DNA from: [Clostridium] saccharolyticum WM1 | Lineage (GTDB): Bacteria; Bacillota; Clostridia; Lachnospirales; Lachnospiraceae | DNA: 64,000 nucleotides | Direction of reading: 5' to 3' | Assembly: GCF_000144625.1 (NCBI RefSeq) | Contig: NC_014376.1 | Span: 3,806,501 to 3,870,500 of the forward strand | Part shown: one piece after another, positions 16,675 to 25,881 of the stretch | Layout: every line of letters begins with the position of its first letter | Position numbering within the stretch: position 1 is the stretch's first letter | Notes under the pieces: model-generated | Databases searched by the model: none | What the model saw: the letters and a program-made list of their open reading frames with translations, nothing else | Told to the model about the DNA's origin: nothing | Made by a program: the position numbers and the translations under genes

Positions 16675-17499
16675 TCAGTTTCCAATCGCCCAAAATGGGC
16701 CTCCTGCGGCGGCGCCTTTCCGAGCCTCGTTTAATATCAGTGACAGATCCCACTCCTGTTGGCTGCGTTTGTGGCTGGCAGGGTCAGCCACAAGGATTTT
16801 CCCCTCACTGGTAACACCCCGGAGGACGATAAAGTGTCCGCTGTTCGTAAAATACCCCTTGCTCATAATGGCAACCACCAGCTTGCCGGATGAGAGGGTA
16901 TCTACAATATCCTGTGCGGACAAATTCCCTTTGCTGGATAGACCATATCCCTCGGCGGCGGCTGGTATCAGGCTGTGATAGGAGCCGTTACCTTCGCAGC
17001 GGTGTCCGTTTGTCACGGACCAGTTTGCCAGTTCCACGGGATCATGGGGTTCTCCTGTCAAGGTGGATATGATAATCGACATAGCTGTTGGACCGCAGCC
17101 GCCCTCCCCGATGGTGCCGGATGTTCCATACATGGTGCTCGACCAGCGTTCATCAAGCTGGTTGTAATAAACCACCTCCATGCCGCCGTCTGCAAACACA
17201 ATTCCTTCGTAGGACTGCCCGATGCCATCCATATAATCCTGTTCGTGAATACCCAACGTCTGATTGTAGCCATACTCCTTTTGAAAATCCTCCACCACCG
17301 ACAATTCATCACCGATCAGCCACTGCGCCAATACGGAAAATGGACTGGTAATTAGGTAGAGGATTAAGGCAATGAGCATTAAAAAGGTAACTGTCGGGGC
17401 CAAAATAATGATGAGCAGGCGCTTCCGTGCCTGCTCATCAGTTGCGACCTGAGCCGCTATCTGTGTCAATATTTTTACGGTCAATGGGTCTACTGCCAT
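16675..17499 (-). CDS. Membrane-anchored C39-type cysteine peptidase of the transfer apparatus
   Basis: 274 aa. One membrane segment (about 29-52, LLIIILAPTVTFLMLIALILYLI) is followed by an outside domain of the papain/C39 fold. GEGGCGPTAMS gives the nucleophile Cys, SGHFIVLRGV the His and ADPAS the Asp/Asn. Conjugation systems of Gram-positive bacteria usually carry a VirB1-like cell-wall enzyme at this place. Here the domain resembles C39 peptidases rather than lysozyme/NlpC types, so the target may be a peptide bond in wall or a secreted protein. It overlaps the VirB4 stop by one base. Confidence 0.75.
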   Translation of the reverse strand: MAVDPLTVKILTQIAAQVATDEQARKRLLIIILAPTVTFLMLIALILYLITSPFSVLAQWLIGDELSVVEDFQKEYGYNQTLGIHEQDYMDGIGQSYEGIVFADGGMEVVYYNQLDERWSSTMYGTSGTIGEGGCGPTAMSIIISTLTGEPHDPVELANWSVTNGHRCEGNGSYHSLIPAAAEGYGLSSKGNLSAQDIVDTLSSGKLVVAIMSKGYFTNSGHFIVLRGVTSEGKILVADPASHKRSQQEWDLSLILNEARKGAAAGGPFWAIGN

Positions 17500-19337
17500 C
17501 AGCGCCCACCCGCCTTACCCATATACATCATCTTGTAATCCGGAATCTCAAAGTTGATGTGCAGGCGTTTCGCTCCCACCATAAATAGAGCGTGTCCACG
17601 CTTCCGAGCCAATAACAGCTCCTGTTCGGCTTCGGTGAGGTCGTATAGCTTGGCCGTTTCTTTTAGATTGGGGCCGTCTGTTCCCATCAGGAGCTTGTAG
17701 CAAGGAATATCAAGGAGCGCCTGCCCATACTGCCTGATGCTCTCAGAGAGGAAGTCAATAACACTGTGGGAGATAATAGCCAAGGCTGCTTCATACTTTC
17801 TGGCACGCTTCATGGCGTTTCGGAGATACACAAGGGATTGCGGCACTTTTTGGTCGATCATCAAATAAGCCTCATCGCAAATTAAAAGCACCCGTTCATC
17901 CCGGTTCCGGCTCATCTGCTCCCAGCAGTAGGTCAAGAGGTTAAAATACTGTGTTCGCTTGATGTTATCGCTGGTTCCTTGGAGGGCATTAGTGTCCAGA
18001 CAAACGAACCGGCTTTCACTTTTTATGGTAGTGTGTCCGTTCCAAATAAAGCTGTCTGAGCCTTCGGCAATGTCATAAAGCAGCAAGGAAAGGTCAGCAT
18101 AAGCCTGCCTGTCCTGTTCGGTATCCGCTTTTTCTTTTACCAGCTTATACAGATCGGAAAAGATGGGAAAGTCCTCTGGCGAAAGTGCCGCCACATCGGT
18201 GTCCCATGTGATATTGAAATTGCGGTACAACTCCACAAGGCTCTTTTTGAGAACCGCCTTTTGCATATCGGTCAGTGACGGAATGTAAAGGCTGAAGAAA
18301 ATTTCAAGATTCTTCATGTGGAGAGCCAGGTCATTCATACCATAACCTTCATCACGATACAGTCGGTCGGCCTCATTTTCCTGCTCATCATCACGGGGGG
18401 ACGGACGGACCTGAAGGGGATTAAAACGGCCACCAGCGCCGCCCACAGCATTGACCCAATCACCGCCGCAGCCAAGATTATAACAGAGGTCTTTATATTC
18501 GCTTTCAGGGTCTATTACAATAATTTTTGTACCTTTCATGTATTCCGACATGATAATATGCTTGATGGCGGTGCTTTTGCCTACCCCGGAATTGCCCATA
18601 ATGACAAAATTGCTGTTTGTCCTATCGCTGCCGCGCCGCCAGATGTCCACTATAACAAGGCTGCCGCTGGCGTCCAGTGCAAGATAGTAACCCTCTCCAT
18701 CATTGAAACCGGAGCTGGCAAAGGGAAAGCCGCCTACGAAGGTGGAAAGCGGTACGATTTTTTGCAGGATACTTTCAATCTTTCCATTGGTGGGAAAAGA
18801 CGGAGAAATGTGCTGGAAGCACTCTTTTTGCAGATTGGGAATGACCCGCATTTTGCATTTGAGAACACTGATGATACTCTCCGCACGGCGGCATACCTTT
18901 TTGAATGTACGCTCGTCCTTAGAAATCGGCATGACGGATACACTCATCAGCCCCACGGTTTCCCCCTCACGGTCGATCTGCATGATGATTTTTTCGCCGT
19001 CCTCGGCGGCTTTTTCGGCACGCTGACGAGATAGTGGGTCTTTGGCTCCTTCCGCAAGTCCTCTCTGCTGGACCACACTTCGGGAGATGGCATTGATGAG
19101 GGTGGCATTGTCCACCGGCTTAAAGCCAATGGATGCAATGGTTGAGGGGATATTGGTTATTTTAGAAAGCCACTCCGTTTCCACCTTTTGCGGATAACGG
19201 ATCAGGCCGTAAATCTTACCGAGGTTTTCCCCCACGGAAAGGCTGTTCTTGGTAAATTCCAGCCCCATGGGGGTAATCACGTTGAGCAGGGCGGCATTTA
19301 TAATATCCCGTTCCTGTACTGCTTGTTTTTTAGGCAT
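17499..19337 (-). CDS. VirB4-type conjugation ATPase (C-terminal motor part)
   Basis: 612 aa. Walker A GNSGVGKST is at 248-256, followed by IIVIDPESEYKDL. Walker B is RVLLICDEAYLMID (~475-488), with QYGQALLDIPCYKLLMGTD near the C-terminus. This is the VirB4 motor of CTn4/Tn1549-type elements (CD1110-like). It energises substrate transfer and pilus assembly at the inner face of the membrane. Start ATG 19337 follows GGAGGACATTT and overlaps the 231-aa gene before it by 8 bp. That neighbour supplies part of the usual VirB4 N-terminal region. Confidence 0.9.
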   Translation of the reverse strand: MPKKQAVQERDIINAALLNVITPMGLEFTKNSLSVGENLGKIYGLIRYPQKVETEWLSKITNIPSTIASIGFKPVDNATLINAISRSVVQQRGLAEGAKDPLSRQRAEKAAEDGEKIIMQIDREGETVGLMSVSVMPISKDERTFKKVCRRAESIISVLKCKMRVIPNLQKECFQHISPSFPTNGKIESILQKIVPLSTFVGGFPFASSGFNDGEGYYLALDASGSLVIVDIWRRGSDRTNSNFVIMGNSGVGKSTAIKHIIMSEYMKGTKIIVIDPESEYKDLCYNLGCGGDWVNAVGGAGGRFNPLQVRPSPRDDEQENEADRLYRDEGYGMNDLALHMKNLEIFFSLYIPSLTDMQKAVLKKSLVELYRNFNITWDTDVAALSPEDFPIFSDLYKLVKEKADTEQDRQAYADLSLLLYDIAEGSDSFIWNGHTTIKSESRFVCLDTNALQGTSDNIKRTQYFNLLTYCWEQMSRNRDERVLLICDEAYLMIDQKVPQSLVYLRNAMKRARKYEAALAIISHSVIDFLSESIRQYGQALLDIPCYKLLMGTDGPNLKETAKLYDLTEAEQELLLARKRGHALFMVGAKRLHINFEIPDYKMMYMGKAGGR

Positions 19338-20025
19338 AAATGTCCTCCTTTAGCATGGGGATGCTGGCCTCAAAGTCCGTATCCTCCAAATGGGTATAGG
19401 AGGGGTTGTTGACAAGGTTCAAAAGCCGCACGATTTCCTTTTCCGTCAGTATGTCGCAGCCGACTCCATTGGTGGTAAACTTCTCCGCCAGCAGGGATGC
19501 CCGTTTGAGCAAATCCTTTTCCACGCCATCCTCATAGCGATCCCACAGGGAAATATAAAACTGGCGTTCTACAATTTCGCCGGACAGGGCAAAACTGCTC
19601 ATCTGCAAAATTTCCTGCCGTAAAAGCTCTTTCCGCTTATCATCAGCGGTTTTTAACATTCCCTGCATATCGGAAATCAAAGGTGAAATATCTACAGGGC
19701 GGCTTACCGCCATAAATTTGAACGGGTACTGAATGTCCGATAGCTCGGCGGTGATCTGCTTGATTAGATTGTTTTTTTCGGCTTTGCTGTATAAATCAAT
19801 GCTGATTGCATGGACACGCAGATAAACCAATACCAAGCCATCCTTGGTGTATAGGTATTTGTCTTTTACATCCCGCACGTTGATAAACTGCTGTGCGGTC
19901 TGAATAGCGATTGCTGTTTCGTCTGACACCGGCCGTTTCTTCGCCGTTTTTAAGAACAAAAGCAAAAGACCGCCACCCACAAGGGTGACGGTCAGCATAA
20001 TAATCGGGAATAAAAGTCCCTCCAT
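19330..20025 (-). CDS. VirB4 N-terminal-like membrane protein (split VirB4)
   Basis: 231 aa. One N-terminal membrane segment (about 6-26) is followed by a soluble domain with DGLVLVYLRVHAISIDLYSKAEKNNL and PFKFMAVSRPVDISPLI, which resembles the N-terminal (CagE/TrbE-type) region of VirB4 ATPases. It overlaps the motor gene by 8 bp, suggesting the two polypeptides assemble as one VirB4. The alternative is a separate VirB3-like adaptor fused to a VirB4-N part. Confidence 0.6.
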   Translation of the reverse strand: MEGLLFPIIMLTVTLVGGGLLLLFLKTAKKRPVSDETAIAIQTAQQFINVRDVKDKYLYTKDGLVLVYLRVHAISIDLYSKAEKNNLIKQITAELSDIQYPFKFMAVSRPVDISPLISDMQGMLKTADDKRKELLRQEILQMSSFALSGEIVERQFYISLWDRYEDGVEKDLLKRASLLAEKFTTNGVGCDILTEKEIVRLLNLVNNPSYTHLEDTDFEASIPMLKEDIYA

Positions 20026-20667
20026 TTATCGTTCCTCCATTTCTTCGGCGGCTTCCTCGTCAAAAGCCTCCTGATCGAGCAGCCGCCGGTAGCGTTCTCT
20101 ATCCTGCTGTGCCTGCGGTGAATTTAGGTATTCCGTCAGCCTCATATCTCCACGGGCAGACTCCAGCTTTTCCTCAAGGCCGGTACTGCGCTGATAGATG
20201 GTAAGCATCCTGCCAAAATCCTCGATTCCTCGTTCTTCCGCATGGGCAAGGAGCTTTCGCACGTTATCCAGCCCCACATCAAGGTCGATGGAAAAACTGC
20301 CCATGGTGTGATACCATGGGCAGTTTGGATTGTATTCCATCATAAAGCAATTCTGATCGAGGTCGAATACCATACGCATTTCAAGTTCGCTGCGCTCCGC
20401 ATAAGACTTATTGTATTCGGATATTTCTGTGGGAGCAATCCTTTGGCAGAACATATCCGCATCACCCAGCCGGGGATTCTGATATTGTCCAGCATAGTCC
20501 AAATGTTCAAAAACCCGGTGTATGGGCTGTGGCGGAAAAAATGTCTTTTGAAGCTCCTGCGCCTGAAGCATACGCAATAGCGGGGATAAGGCATTAGCCC
20601 CATAGTGAGCCGAAAAGTAGTTATTCTCACCATTTTCTCGAATGATGTAAATTGCTCGGTTTCCCAT
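20026..20667 (-). CDS. Conserved ICE protein of unknown function
   Basis: About 213 aa from ATG 20667 (GAGG, 5-base spacing; a GTG two codons earlier is possible). No signal peptide or membrane segment is seen. It has an N-terminal alpha/beta domain with many aromatic residues and a very acidic, helical C-terminus (DQEAFDEEAAEEMEER). It lies one base from the VirB4-N gene and directly behind the secreted protein gene. I do not recognise the family. Its position suggests a cytoplasmic transfer accessory factor. Confidence 0.7.
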   Translation of the reverse strand: MGNRAIYIIRENGENNYFSAHYGANALSPLLRMLQAQELQKTFFPPQPIHRVFEHLDYAGQYQNPRLGDADMFCQRIAPTEISEYNKSYAERSELEMRMVFDLDQNCFMMEYNPNCPWYHTMGSFSIDLDVGLDNVRKLLAHAEERGIEDFGRMLTIYQRSTGLEEKLESARGDMRLTEYLNSPQAQQDRERYRRLLDQEAFDEEAAEEMEER

Positions 20668-20674
20668 AGGCACC

Positions 20675-22354
20675 TCACTTTATCGGACGAATATGCCAAT
20701 CACTGAAAAGTGAATCTCGAATGGTCAAGTCATCCGTCAGGTTGATTTGCAGCATTCCGGCCGGTGTCCATGCGTCGATACATTCCGCATAGGTCGTGTA
20801 TCGTCCGTCAGGAAACCAAACCGGGGAAAAGTGGCAGGGGCGGCCATAGGTGCTGTACTTGTTTTTCTGAAATTCAAAGGTACTGGAATATCCGGTATTC
20901 AGCCGTTTGAGCAACCTCCAATAAGTCGTATAGTTAAACTCAGGGAAGTATGCCACCACGTTCTGCGCACCAGTGATGTGGCTGCTGGGTGCGGAGGAAC
21001 GGACCTGTGCCGACACGTTGGCATTTAGTCCATATCCGCTTTTCATTGTCTTGCCAGAAGCCGTAGGCGATTTTGCATCCGGCTTGGTCTGCATCTCTGC
21101 GGTCAGGCTGGCCGAATAAGAGAGCCAGGCGTATTCCCACCATCCCTCATCTTCCCACCAACCATCCTCATCCTCGCCGCCGCTGTGCCATACCCAATAC
21201 TCATGCCACCAGCAGTCCCATTCCCCCCATGTCAGGGAAGTCACGTTCGGCTTGTTAGGCTTGGATGGGATAGAAAATCCATCGTTGCGGTCATTGGCCT
21301 GCGGATCGGGCGGAGGATTCTTATCGAGGTCTACAATTTGTGCCACAATCTCGCTGCTGCTCACAGAGCAGTTGCTGGAAACGGAGATTGTGATATATCC
21401 CGGTTCTTTGGGGGTACGCCATTTCACCCATGCAAGTTGTGAGCCGCCCTCCGGGATATAGATACTATTATGGGAATAGGTTCTGCCGTTGATGGTAAAC
21501 CTTGCGTATGCAGGATTATCCGGTGTTTTTTGTGAACCGGTCGAAAGCGTAACCGCCGTTACCACCTCGGTATCACAGCGGTAAATCACATTGCTTTCCT
21601 TTGGTGGCTCAGGGTCAGGCTCGGAAAAGCGTATAATACCCAGCCCTAAGTTTGCAATAATGGTTTCATCATTCTGTGCCTGTGTAGTAGACCCACCCCA
21701 TGCCGGAAACCCTAAATCCGGGGTTTCAAGGAACATAGACAGTGGCAGATTTTTGTGAGATAGGGATACCATCTTACTCCGCAAACCGTTTCCAACCTGT
21801 TTGTTATAAAGGGCTGCTTCGGTAGCAGTCATGGCAAACATCACACCGTTGTACTTAAAATACGCTATCGGCTCTAAAAGAATTTTATACTTCCCGCCGA
21901 TCAGCGTATCATAATCAAATCCTGTGGCATTTGCTATGTCCCGAATAGTTCCTTCACGGCAGAAGTAGCTTCGGATAGCCGCAATATTGCTGGAGCCGTT
22001 TGAGCTGATAATGCGGGGCATGGACTGACTCGGTTTGTAGCAAACATAGCTGCTTGTATGTGGGGTCAATCCTATGCCACTGCGATAAGAGATTTTGCTT
22101 ACCTTTCCAAAGTGAACAGCCATATCCCCATTTGTCCCATTCGACAAATCAATCGGGACCGATACGGGTGTATTGTCGCTGTCACGGACTATGGTGATAC
22201 GGACACCATCGCGCCCCGGCGTCCATGAGTTCTGACTGGTTCCCTGATTCATGCCACCACCGCCACCGTCAATGTTGGGGTCTGCGGCAAAAGCGGGAAC
22301 AGACAAAGAAAAAAGCATTGCCAATAAAAGCAATGCACAAATCAATCGTTTCAA
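20675..22354 (-). CDS. Secreted conjugation-region protein, unknown family
   Basis: 559 aa from TTG 22354 (GGAGG, 7-base spacing). A signal peptide is cut near PAFAAD. The mature part starts with a G-rich stretch. It then has a domain with conserved aromatics and a beta-rich segment (~260-350), and an unusual Trp/Glu/Asp-rich stretch with about a dozen Trp in 60 residues (WDCWWHEYWVW, WWEDEGWWEYAW). The C-terminus again looks globular. There is no LPXTG, SLH or lipobox. The product is exported and encoded in the VirB operon, so it may coat the pilus or contact recipients (inference). Confidence 0.75.
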   Translation of the reverse strand: MKRLICALLLLAMLFSLSVPAFAADPNIDGGGGGMNQGTSQNSWTPGRDGVRITIVRDSDNTPVSVPIDLSNGTNGDMAVHFGKVSKISYRSGIGLTPHTSSYVCYKPSQSMPRIISSNGSSNIAAIRSYFCREGTIRDIANATGFDYDTLIGGKYKILLEPIAYFKYNGVMFAMTATEAALYNKQVGNGLRSKMVSLSHKNLPLSMFLETPDLGFPAWGGSTTQAQNDETIIANLGLGIIRFSEPDPEPPKESNVIYRCDTEVVTAVTLSTGSQKTPDNPAYARFTINGRTYSHNSIYIPEGGSQLAWVKWRTPKEPGYITISVSSNCSVSSSEIVAQIVDLDKNPPPDPQANDRNDGFSIPSKPNKPNVTSLTWGEWDCWWHEYWVWHSGGEDEDGWWEDEGWWEYAWLSYSASLTAEMQTKPDAKSPTASGKTMKSGYGLNANVSAQVRSSAPSSHITGAQNVVAYFPEFNYTTYWRLLKRLNTGYSSTFEFQKNKYSTYGRPCHFSPVWFPDGRYTTYAECIDAWTPAGMLQINLTDDLTIRDSLFSDWHIRPIK

Positions 22355-22373
22355 GTTTTCACCTCCAAAGTAA

Positions 22374-22407
22374 AAAGGGATACAGCCATCAATCGCTGTA
22401 TCCCTTT
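22374..22407 (-). terminator. Intra-operon hairpin terminator
   Basis: 13-base arms (22374-22386, 22395-22407) with an 8-base loop are followed on the minus strand by TTTTT. The hairpin separates the Tad-type block upstream from the secreted protein and VirB4 block, so it likely lowers read-through between them. Confidence 0.8.
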
Positions 22408-22425
22408 GGATAGGGTATTCCGTTT

Positions 22426-22959
22426 TTACATATCACCAACCGGATCACCGGTTCCGGCGTTGGGGGCCTCATGCACATCAGACCCACCGCCCTCATCGTC
22501 AATCCATCCAAATCCCGGCACGAAGATTTTACCGTCTTTCTTTTCTCCACCCTGCGGCTGCTCCTGTTTCGGTTCAGTCTTAGGAGAATTGGCTGGCGGA
22601 GGGCTGGACGGAGGAACGGCCTCTGACGGCGATTTCGGTTTCCCATCAGACGGCTTGCTTACTTGTCCCTGTGGTTCATTGCTGGCAGGCGGTGCCGTCT
22701 GTTCCGGTGCTGTGGATGGCGTTTCCGACGGTGGAGCCTCAGATGTATTACCGTCCTGTTTGACCTCCGGCGCTGTTTCCGGCTTAATTTCCGGCACAAA
22801 AACCTCAACCTCGGCAGGGGGCGTACTTTCCGCAGGGGTTTCCGGCGGTTGACCGCCCATATTGCTGATGTAATAGAAAAGTCCTCCTGCAAGGCAGACT
22901 GCCACAAGGGACAATGCGGTGATAACCGCTTTTTTCTTGGCTGTATAACTCTTTTTCAT
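22426..22959 (-). CDS. Membrane-anchored proline-rich protein (DUF6550-like)
   Basis: 177 aa. A basic N-terminus and one membrane helix (about 12-31) lead into an extended Pro/Glu/Ser/Thr-rich outside stalk with PPSETPS-type repeats, ending in the short motif FVPGFGWIDDEGGG. That layout fits a family seen in Clostridia ICEs (recalled as DUF6550). The stalk would span the cell wall. It is the last gene of the Tad-type block, followed by a terminator. Function is unknown; a pilus or wall linker is possible. Confidence 0.65.
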   Translation of the reverse strand: MKKSYTAKKKAVITALSLVAVCLAGGLFYYISNMGGQPPETPAESTPPAEVEVFVPEIKPETAPEVKQDGNTSEAPPSETPSTAPEQTAPPASNEPQGQVSKPSDGKPKSPSEAVPPSSPPPANSPKTEPKQEQPQGGEKKDGKIFVPGFGWIDDEGGGSDVHEAPNAGTGDPVGDM

Positions 22960-23090
22960 ATGATGGCCTCACTTTCATATTGTTATGAATGGTTCAGCCC
23001 TATTTACCCATATCGCTGTTTTTACCCAACTTCATTATATCCTGAATCTTCCTGCGCGTCCAGACATTTCAGGGGGCAGAAACTGTCATT

Positions 23091-23627
23091 TTAGAATTTA
23101 GGCATATAGGCTGACCGTGTACGCAATTCCATCTGTAACGGCGGGAGCTGCCCCCAGCCGAAGGACAGAGGAATTTCAATGGTGATTCGGGCGTCCGCTT
23201 CCAGATTGTTGTCGGCGTTCCCCGGCGTCAGGGGTGCGTTGGACAATTCCACGGAAAGCCCTGACAGGCGGTATTCGTAGCCCTCGTCCTGCCGCTTGAT
23301 GTGGTAGCCGTCCTGCTCATCCGTGCCAAGCAGATTATCAAGGCGGTAATACACATCATCATAGTCAAGGTTCTCCTGCCAGCTATCGCCGGACAGGATA
23401 TAACCGCCGGAATACCCCTCACGCAGTCCGTTGTAGGCTTCGTCATAATTGGTGGTGACTACCGTGATGACCGCCTGCTGGAGTCCGTCACGGACACCCT
23501 GCACGATGATACCCAGCCTGAAAAACTCCGAGATGGCACAGATCAGAAGCAGCAGCCCTAAAATCAGGGCAACCGTCAGGGGCGTTGAACCGCCATTTTT
23601 ATCTTTTATAATTTTTTTTAGTCGCAT
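23091..23627 (-). CDS. TadE-like pseudopilin
   Basis: 178 aa. A short basic N-terminus (MRLKKIIKDKNGGS) is followed by one hydrophobic helix (about 17-42) containing Glu (ISEF) and then an outside beta-rich domain. This is the TadE/TadF minor pilin layout. It sits next to the DUF4320 protein and TadC/TadB genes. Such proteins are cut by the A24 peptidase (30326) and prime assembly of Tad/Flp pili. The cleavage site is likely at the NGGS region. No separate major Flp pilin is seen in the block. Confidence 0.75.
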   Translation of the reverse strand: MRLKKIIKDKNGGSTPLTVALILGLLLLICAISEFFRLGIIVQGVRDGLQQAVITVVTTNYDEAYNGLREGYSGGYILSGDSWQENLDYDDVYYRLDNLLGTDEQDGYHIKRQDEGYEYRLSGLSVELSNAPLTPGNADNNLEADARITIEIPLSFGWGQLPPLQMELRTRSAYMPKF

Positions 23628-23641
23628 AAGCTCCGCCCCCT

Positions 23642-24043
23642 TTACTTGTAATAGACTTCGGATTTTCCGGTTGCCTTGGCCTGAAGCTCAATGGGGAACG
23701 GACCAAAGATGAAAAAGCCAATGTCCACCGTATCAGTCAGAACCACCTCAATATCGCCGTTGAGCTGTACTTTTCGTCCGCTATAATAGTCACAATCCCA
23801 GCGGATGTTCGGGTCAAGGCCGGTCTGCTCACGCATATCGGAAATACGAGATTCCACGCTGGTGCTTCCCTTGATTTCCGCTTCACGCACAATCTCCGCG
23901 GCGAAAATATCAAGCTGCTGTTTTGTGGTAAAGATCGGAAACAGGGAAACGGCGAAAGATACCACCAGCAGCAGGCAGAGAATACCCACGGCCACATCTA
24001 AATAACCCTCGCCTCGTTTTGATTTCAATACTTTTCTAAGCAT
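23642..24043 (-). CDS. TadE-like small pilin-type protein (DUF4320 family)
   Basis: 133 aa. The N-terminus is KRGEGYLDVAVGILCLLLVV: a short basic leader, G-E-G, a type-IV-pilin-like hydrophobic helix with Asp/Glu near its start, then about 90 outside residues. Size and pattern fit the DUF4320 proteins of Clostridia mobile elements. A glutamate just after the glycine, as at position 5 in pilins, supports processing by the prepilin peptidase at 30326. It may be the major fibre subunit of this system. Confidence 0.75.
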   Translation of the reverse strand: MLRKVLKSKRGEGYLDVAVGILCLLLVVSFAVSLFPIFTTKQQLDIFAAEIVREAEIKGSTSVESRISDMREQTGLDPNIRWDCDYYSGRKVQLNGDIEVVLTDTVDIGFFIFGPFPIELQAKATGKSEVYYK

Positions 24044-24054
24044 AGCCGCACCCC

Positions 24055-24930
24055 CTAAAACATTCCCGACATAGCGCCGAGAATCTGATACCCCATGACC
24101 CCCATATACAGGAGCAGCATACAGCCAAGGAGCAGGAAGGAAAACTTGCGGATTTTGGGCGGGCGTTCCATAGCCAGCCGTTTCAGCCTTTGCAATTCCA
24201 GTTGCTTGAGGTCATGGGAGAGCATTTGAAAAAATACCACACCGTCATCACCCCGGAGTACACCGATCAATCCCCGCACAATGTCTGACAGCATGGCACT
24301 GGACACTCTGGCCTCAAACCGGGCCAATGCTCCCTCATAATTGCCGGTACGCATATCCGAAGTGGTGATGGCAAGTTCGTTTTTCATGGCTTTTCCTGCG
24401 TTCTTCTGATAATGCTCCAAAATGGAAAGCACATCACGGCTTGCTTTCAGCTCCTGCACCAGCGTAGACACAAAGCGGGGCAGCTCATATTCAATGTCCT
24501 GCCGCCTTGCTGTAATGAGCTTTTCCGCCTTGGTGCTTTCCGTAAAGTACACGGCAATCCCAATAATCACGAACACCGGCGACAGGATTGGCAGAAACAG
24601 CAGACATGGAATGACCCCTGAAAAAATCAGTCCTGCTTTTACGATTGCCTGTGCCGCATAGACCTCGGCAGTCATGGGGATTTCAGCAGATTTCAGAATG
24701 GCGGTCAACTTGCGTTTTTTGTAGTCATCCATAGGCAGGACTTTTGACAGTTTGACCGCCAGTTCCATAATAAAGGCGTCGGAATCCCGTGCCTGTTTTT
24801 TCGTCTTTTTACCCATGCCGAGAATCGCCTTGGTCGCCTTATAGGTCGGTACACTGAGAAGCTCCGCCATAATAAGATAAAGCCCTGCTATCAGAAACAG
24901 GGCGAAGAAAATTAAAATCATACTGTGCAT
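24055..24930 (-). CDS. tadC: TadC-type inner-membrane platform protein (T2SS F family)
   Basis: 291 aa. A membrane segment at the N-terminus, a cytoplasmic stretch, and two central plus one C-terminal hydrophobic segment carry the type II secretion F domain (ELPRFVSTLVQELKASRDVLSILEHY). With TadB it forms the platform that couples the CpaF ATPase to pilin movement. AAGGAGG precedes ATG 24930. It lies 15 bases after TadB. Confidence 0.85.
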   Translation of the reverse strand: MHSMILIFFALFLIAGLYLIMAELLSVPTYKATKAILGMGKKTKKQARDSDAFIMELAVKLSKVLPMDDYKKRKLTAILKSAEIPMTAEVYAAQAIVKAGLIFSGVIPCLLFLPILSPVFVIIGIAVYFTESTKAEKLITARRQDIEYELPRFVSTLVQELKASRDVLSILEHYQKNAGKAMKNELAITTSDMRTGNYEGALARFEARVSSAMLSDIVRGLIGVLRGDDGVVFFQMLSHDLKQLELQRLKRLAMERPPKIRKFSFLLLGCMLLLYMGVMGYQILGAMSGMF

Positions 24931-24944
24931 TGTATAGCGCCTCC

Positions 24945-25877
24945 TTATCGCTTGTATTCAATGGGGCGTGTGTGTTTCGCAACGGCCGCCACTGATACAA
25001 AAATCATCCCAGCGCAGATTGCCAGCAGTATCTTCCCGAAGTCCGTAAACATCAAGGTGTGATACCATTCCTGATTGAGAAAATACATCAGAGGAATACT
25101 GCCCAAAAGGAGTACCACCATCGTGATATACTCCTTGACCGGCTCAAACAAAAGTAAGTCCAATTCAGCCGATACCACACGCATATCCGACAATTTGGCG
25201 ACAATAGGCGGCAGAATGTTTTTCAAGTTATAATCATCCTGACACGCTATTACCGCGTCCACCCATTCATGAAAAACGCTGTTGTCAATTCCTGCTTTCA
25301 ATCCCTCTAAGGCTTCCTTGGTATTGGAGTTGATGAGCTTTGCCTGCAACAAGAAACCCCGGAACACCTCGGCCACCGGGGGATTTAGGTACGGCTGGTT
25401 TTCCTCAATGGCACGGATAATCGTGTTTTTACCCCGAAGGTAGCTGGTAGTAATGATGGACAGCGCCGTTTCCAGTTCGGTGTTGATCTGCTTCTTATGC
25501 CTGCCTGCGGTCAGCTTCACAAAATAGAACGGCAAAAGCGCAAATCCCACCGCCAGTACCGGCACAAGAAAGCTGTTTTTCATGGTGATGGCAATCATAG
25601 CCCCCACCACAAACAGAAACATGGACAAAATACAGAGTGCCGTAAATTGCCCGCTTTTTCCGGTGATACGCAAAATCTCCTTGGTTTCAATAAAAAGCAG
25701 CTTCAATCCTTTGGGCTGCTTATTCTTCCTGCTCTTAGCGATCCTGCTTTTGAGTGTGGTGTTTCGGGGCCTCACATATTCCGCAAGCCCCTCCAAAAAA
25801 GAAAAGGGCGATAACGAAAGCAGGATAAAGCTGCCCGTTATCGCCAGTAAAAACGCAATCGTTATGAGTATTGTCAC
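24945..25877 (-). CDS. tadB: TadB-type inner-membrane platform protein (T2SS F family)
   Basis: 310 aa from GTG 25877 (GGAGG, 9 bases). Hydrophobic segments lie near 1-25, 80-125 and 250-305. The central F-domain includes ELETALSIITTSYLRGKNTIIRAIEEN. It pairs with the TadC gene downstream. In usual Tad loci it follows cpaF directly; here an unrelated ICE gene (25882-26751) sits between them. Confidence 0.85.
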   Translation of the reverse strand: MTILITIAFLLAITGSFILLSLSPFSFLEGLAEYVRPRNTTLKSRIAKSRKNKQPKGLKLLFIETKEILRITGKSGQFTALCILSMFLFVVGAMIAITMKNSFLVPVLAVGFALLPFYFVKLTAGRHKKQINTELETALSIITTSYLRGKNTIIRAIEENQPYLNPPVAEVFRGFLLQAKLINSNTKEALEGLKAGIDNSVFHEWVDAVIACQDDYNLKNILPPIVAKLSDMRVVSAELDLLLFEPVKEYITMVVLLLGSIPLMYFLNQEWYHTLMFTDFGKILLAICAGMIFVSVAAVAKHTRPIEYKR

Positions 25878-25881
25878 TGTG

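Noticed and set aside
18318..19034. 238-aa plus-strand frame opposite virB4
   Set aside because: Shadow of the VirB4 gene; the minus frame has all motifs.
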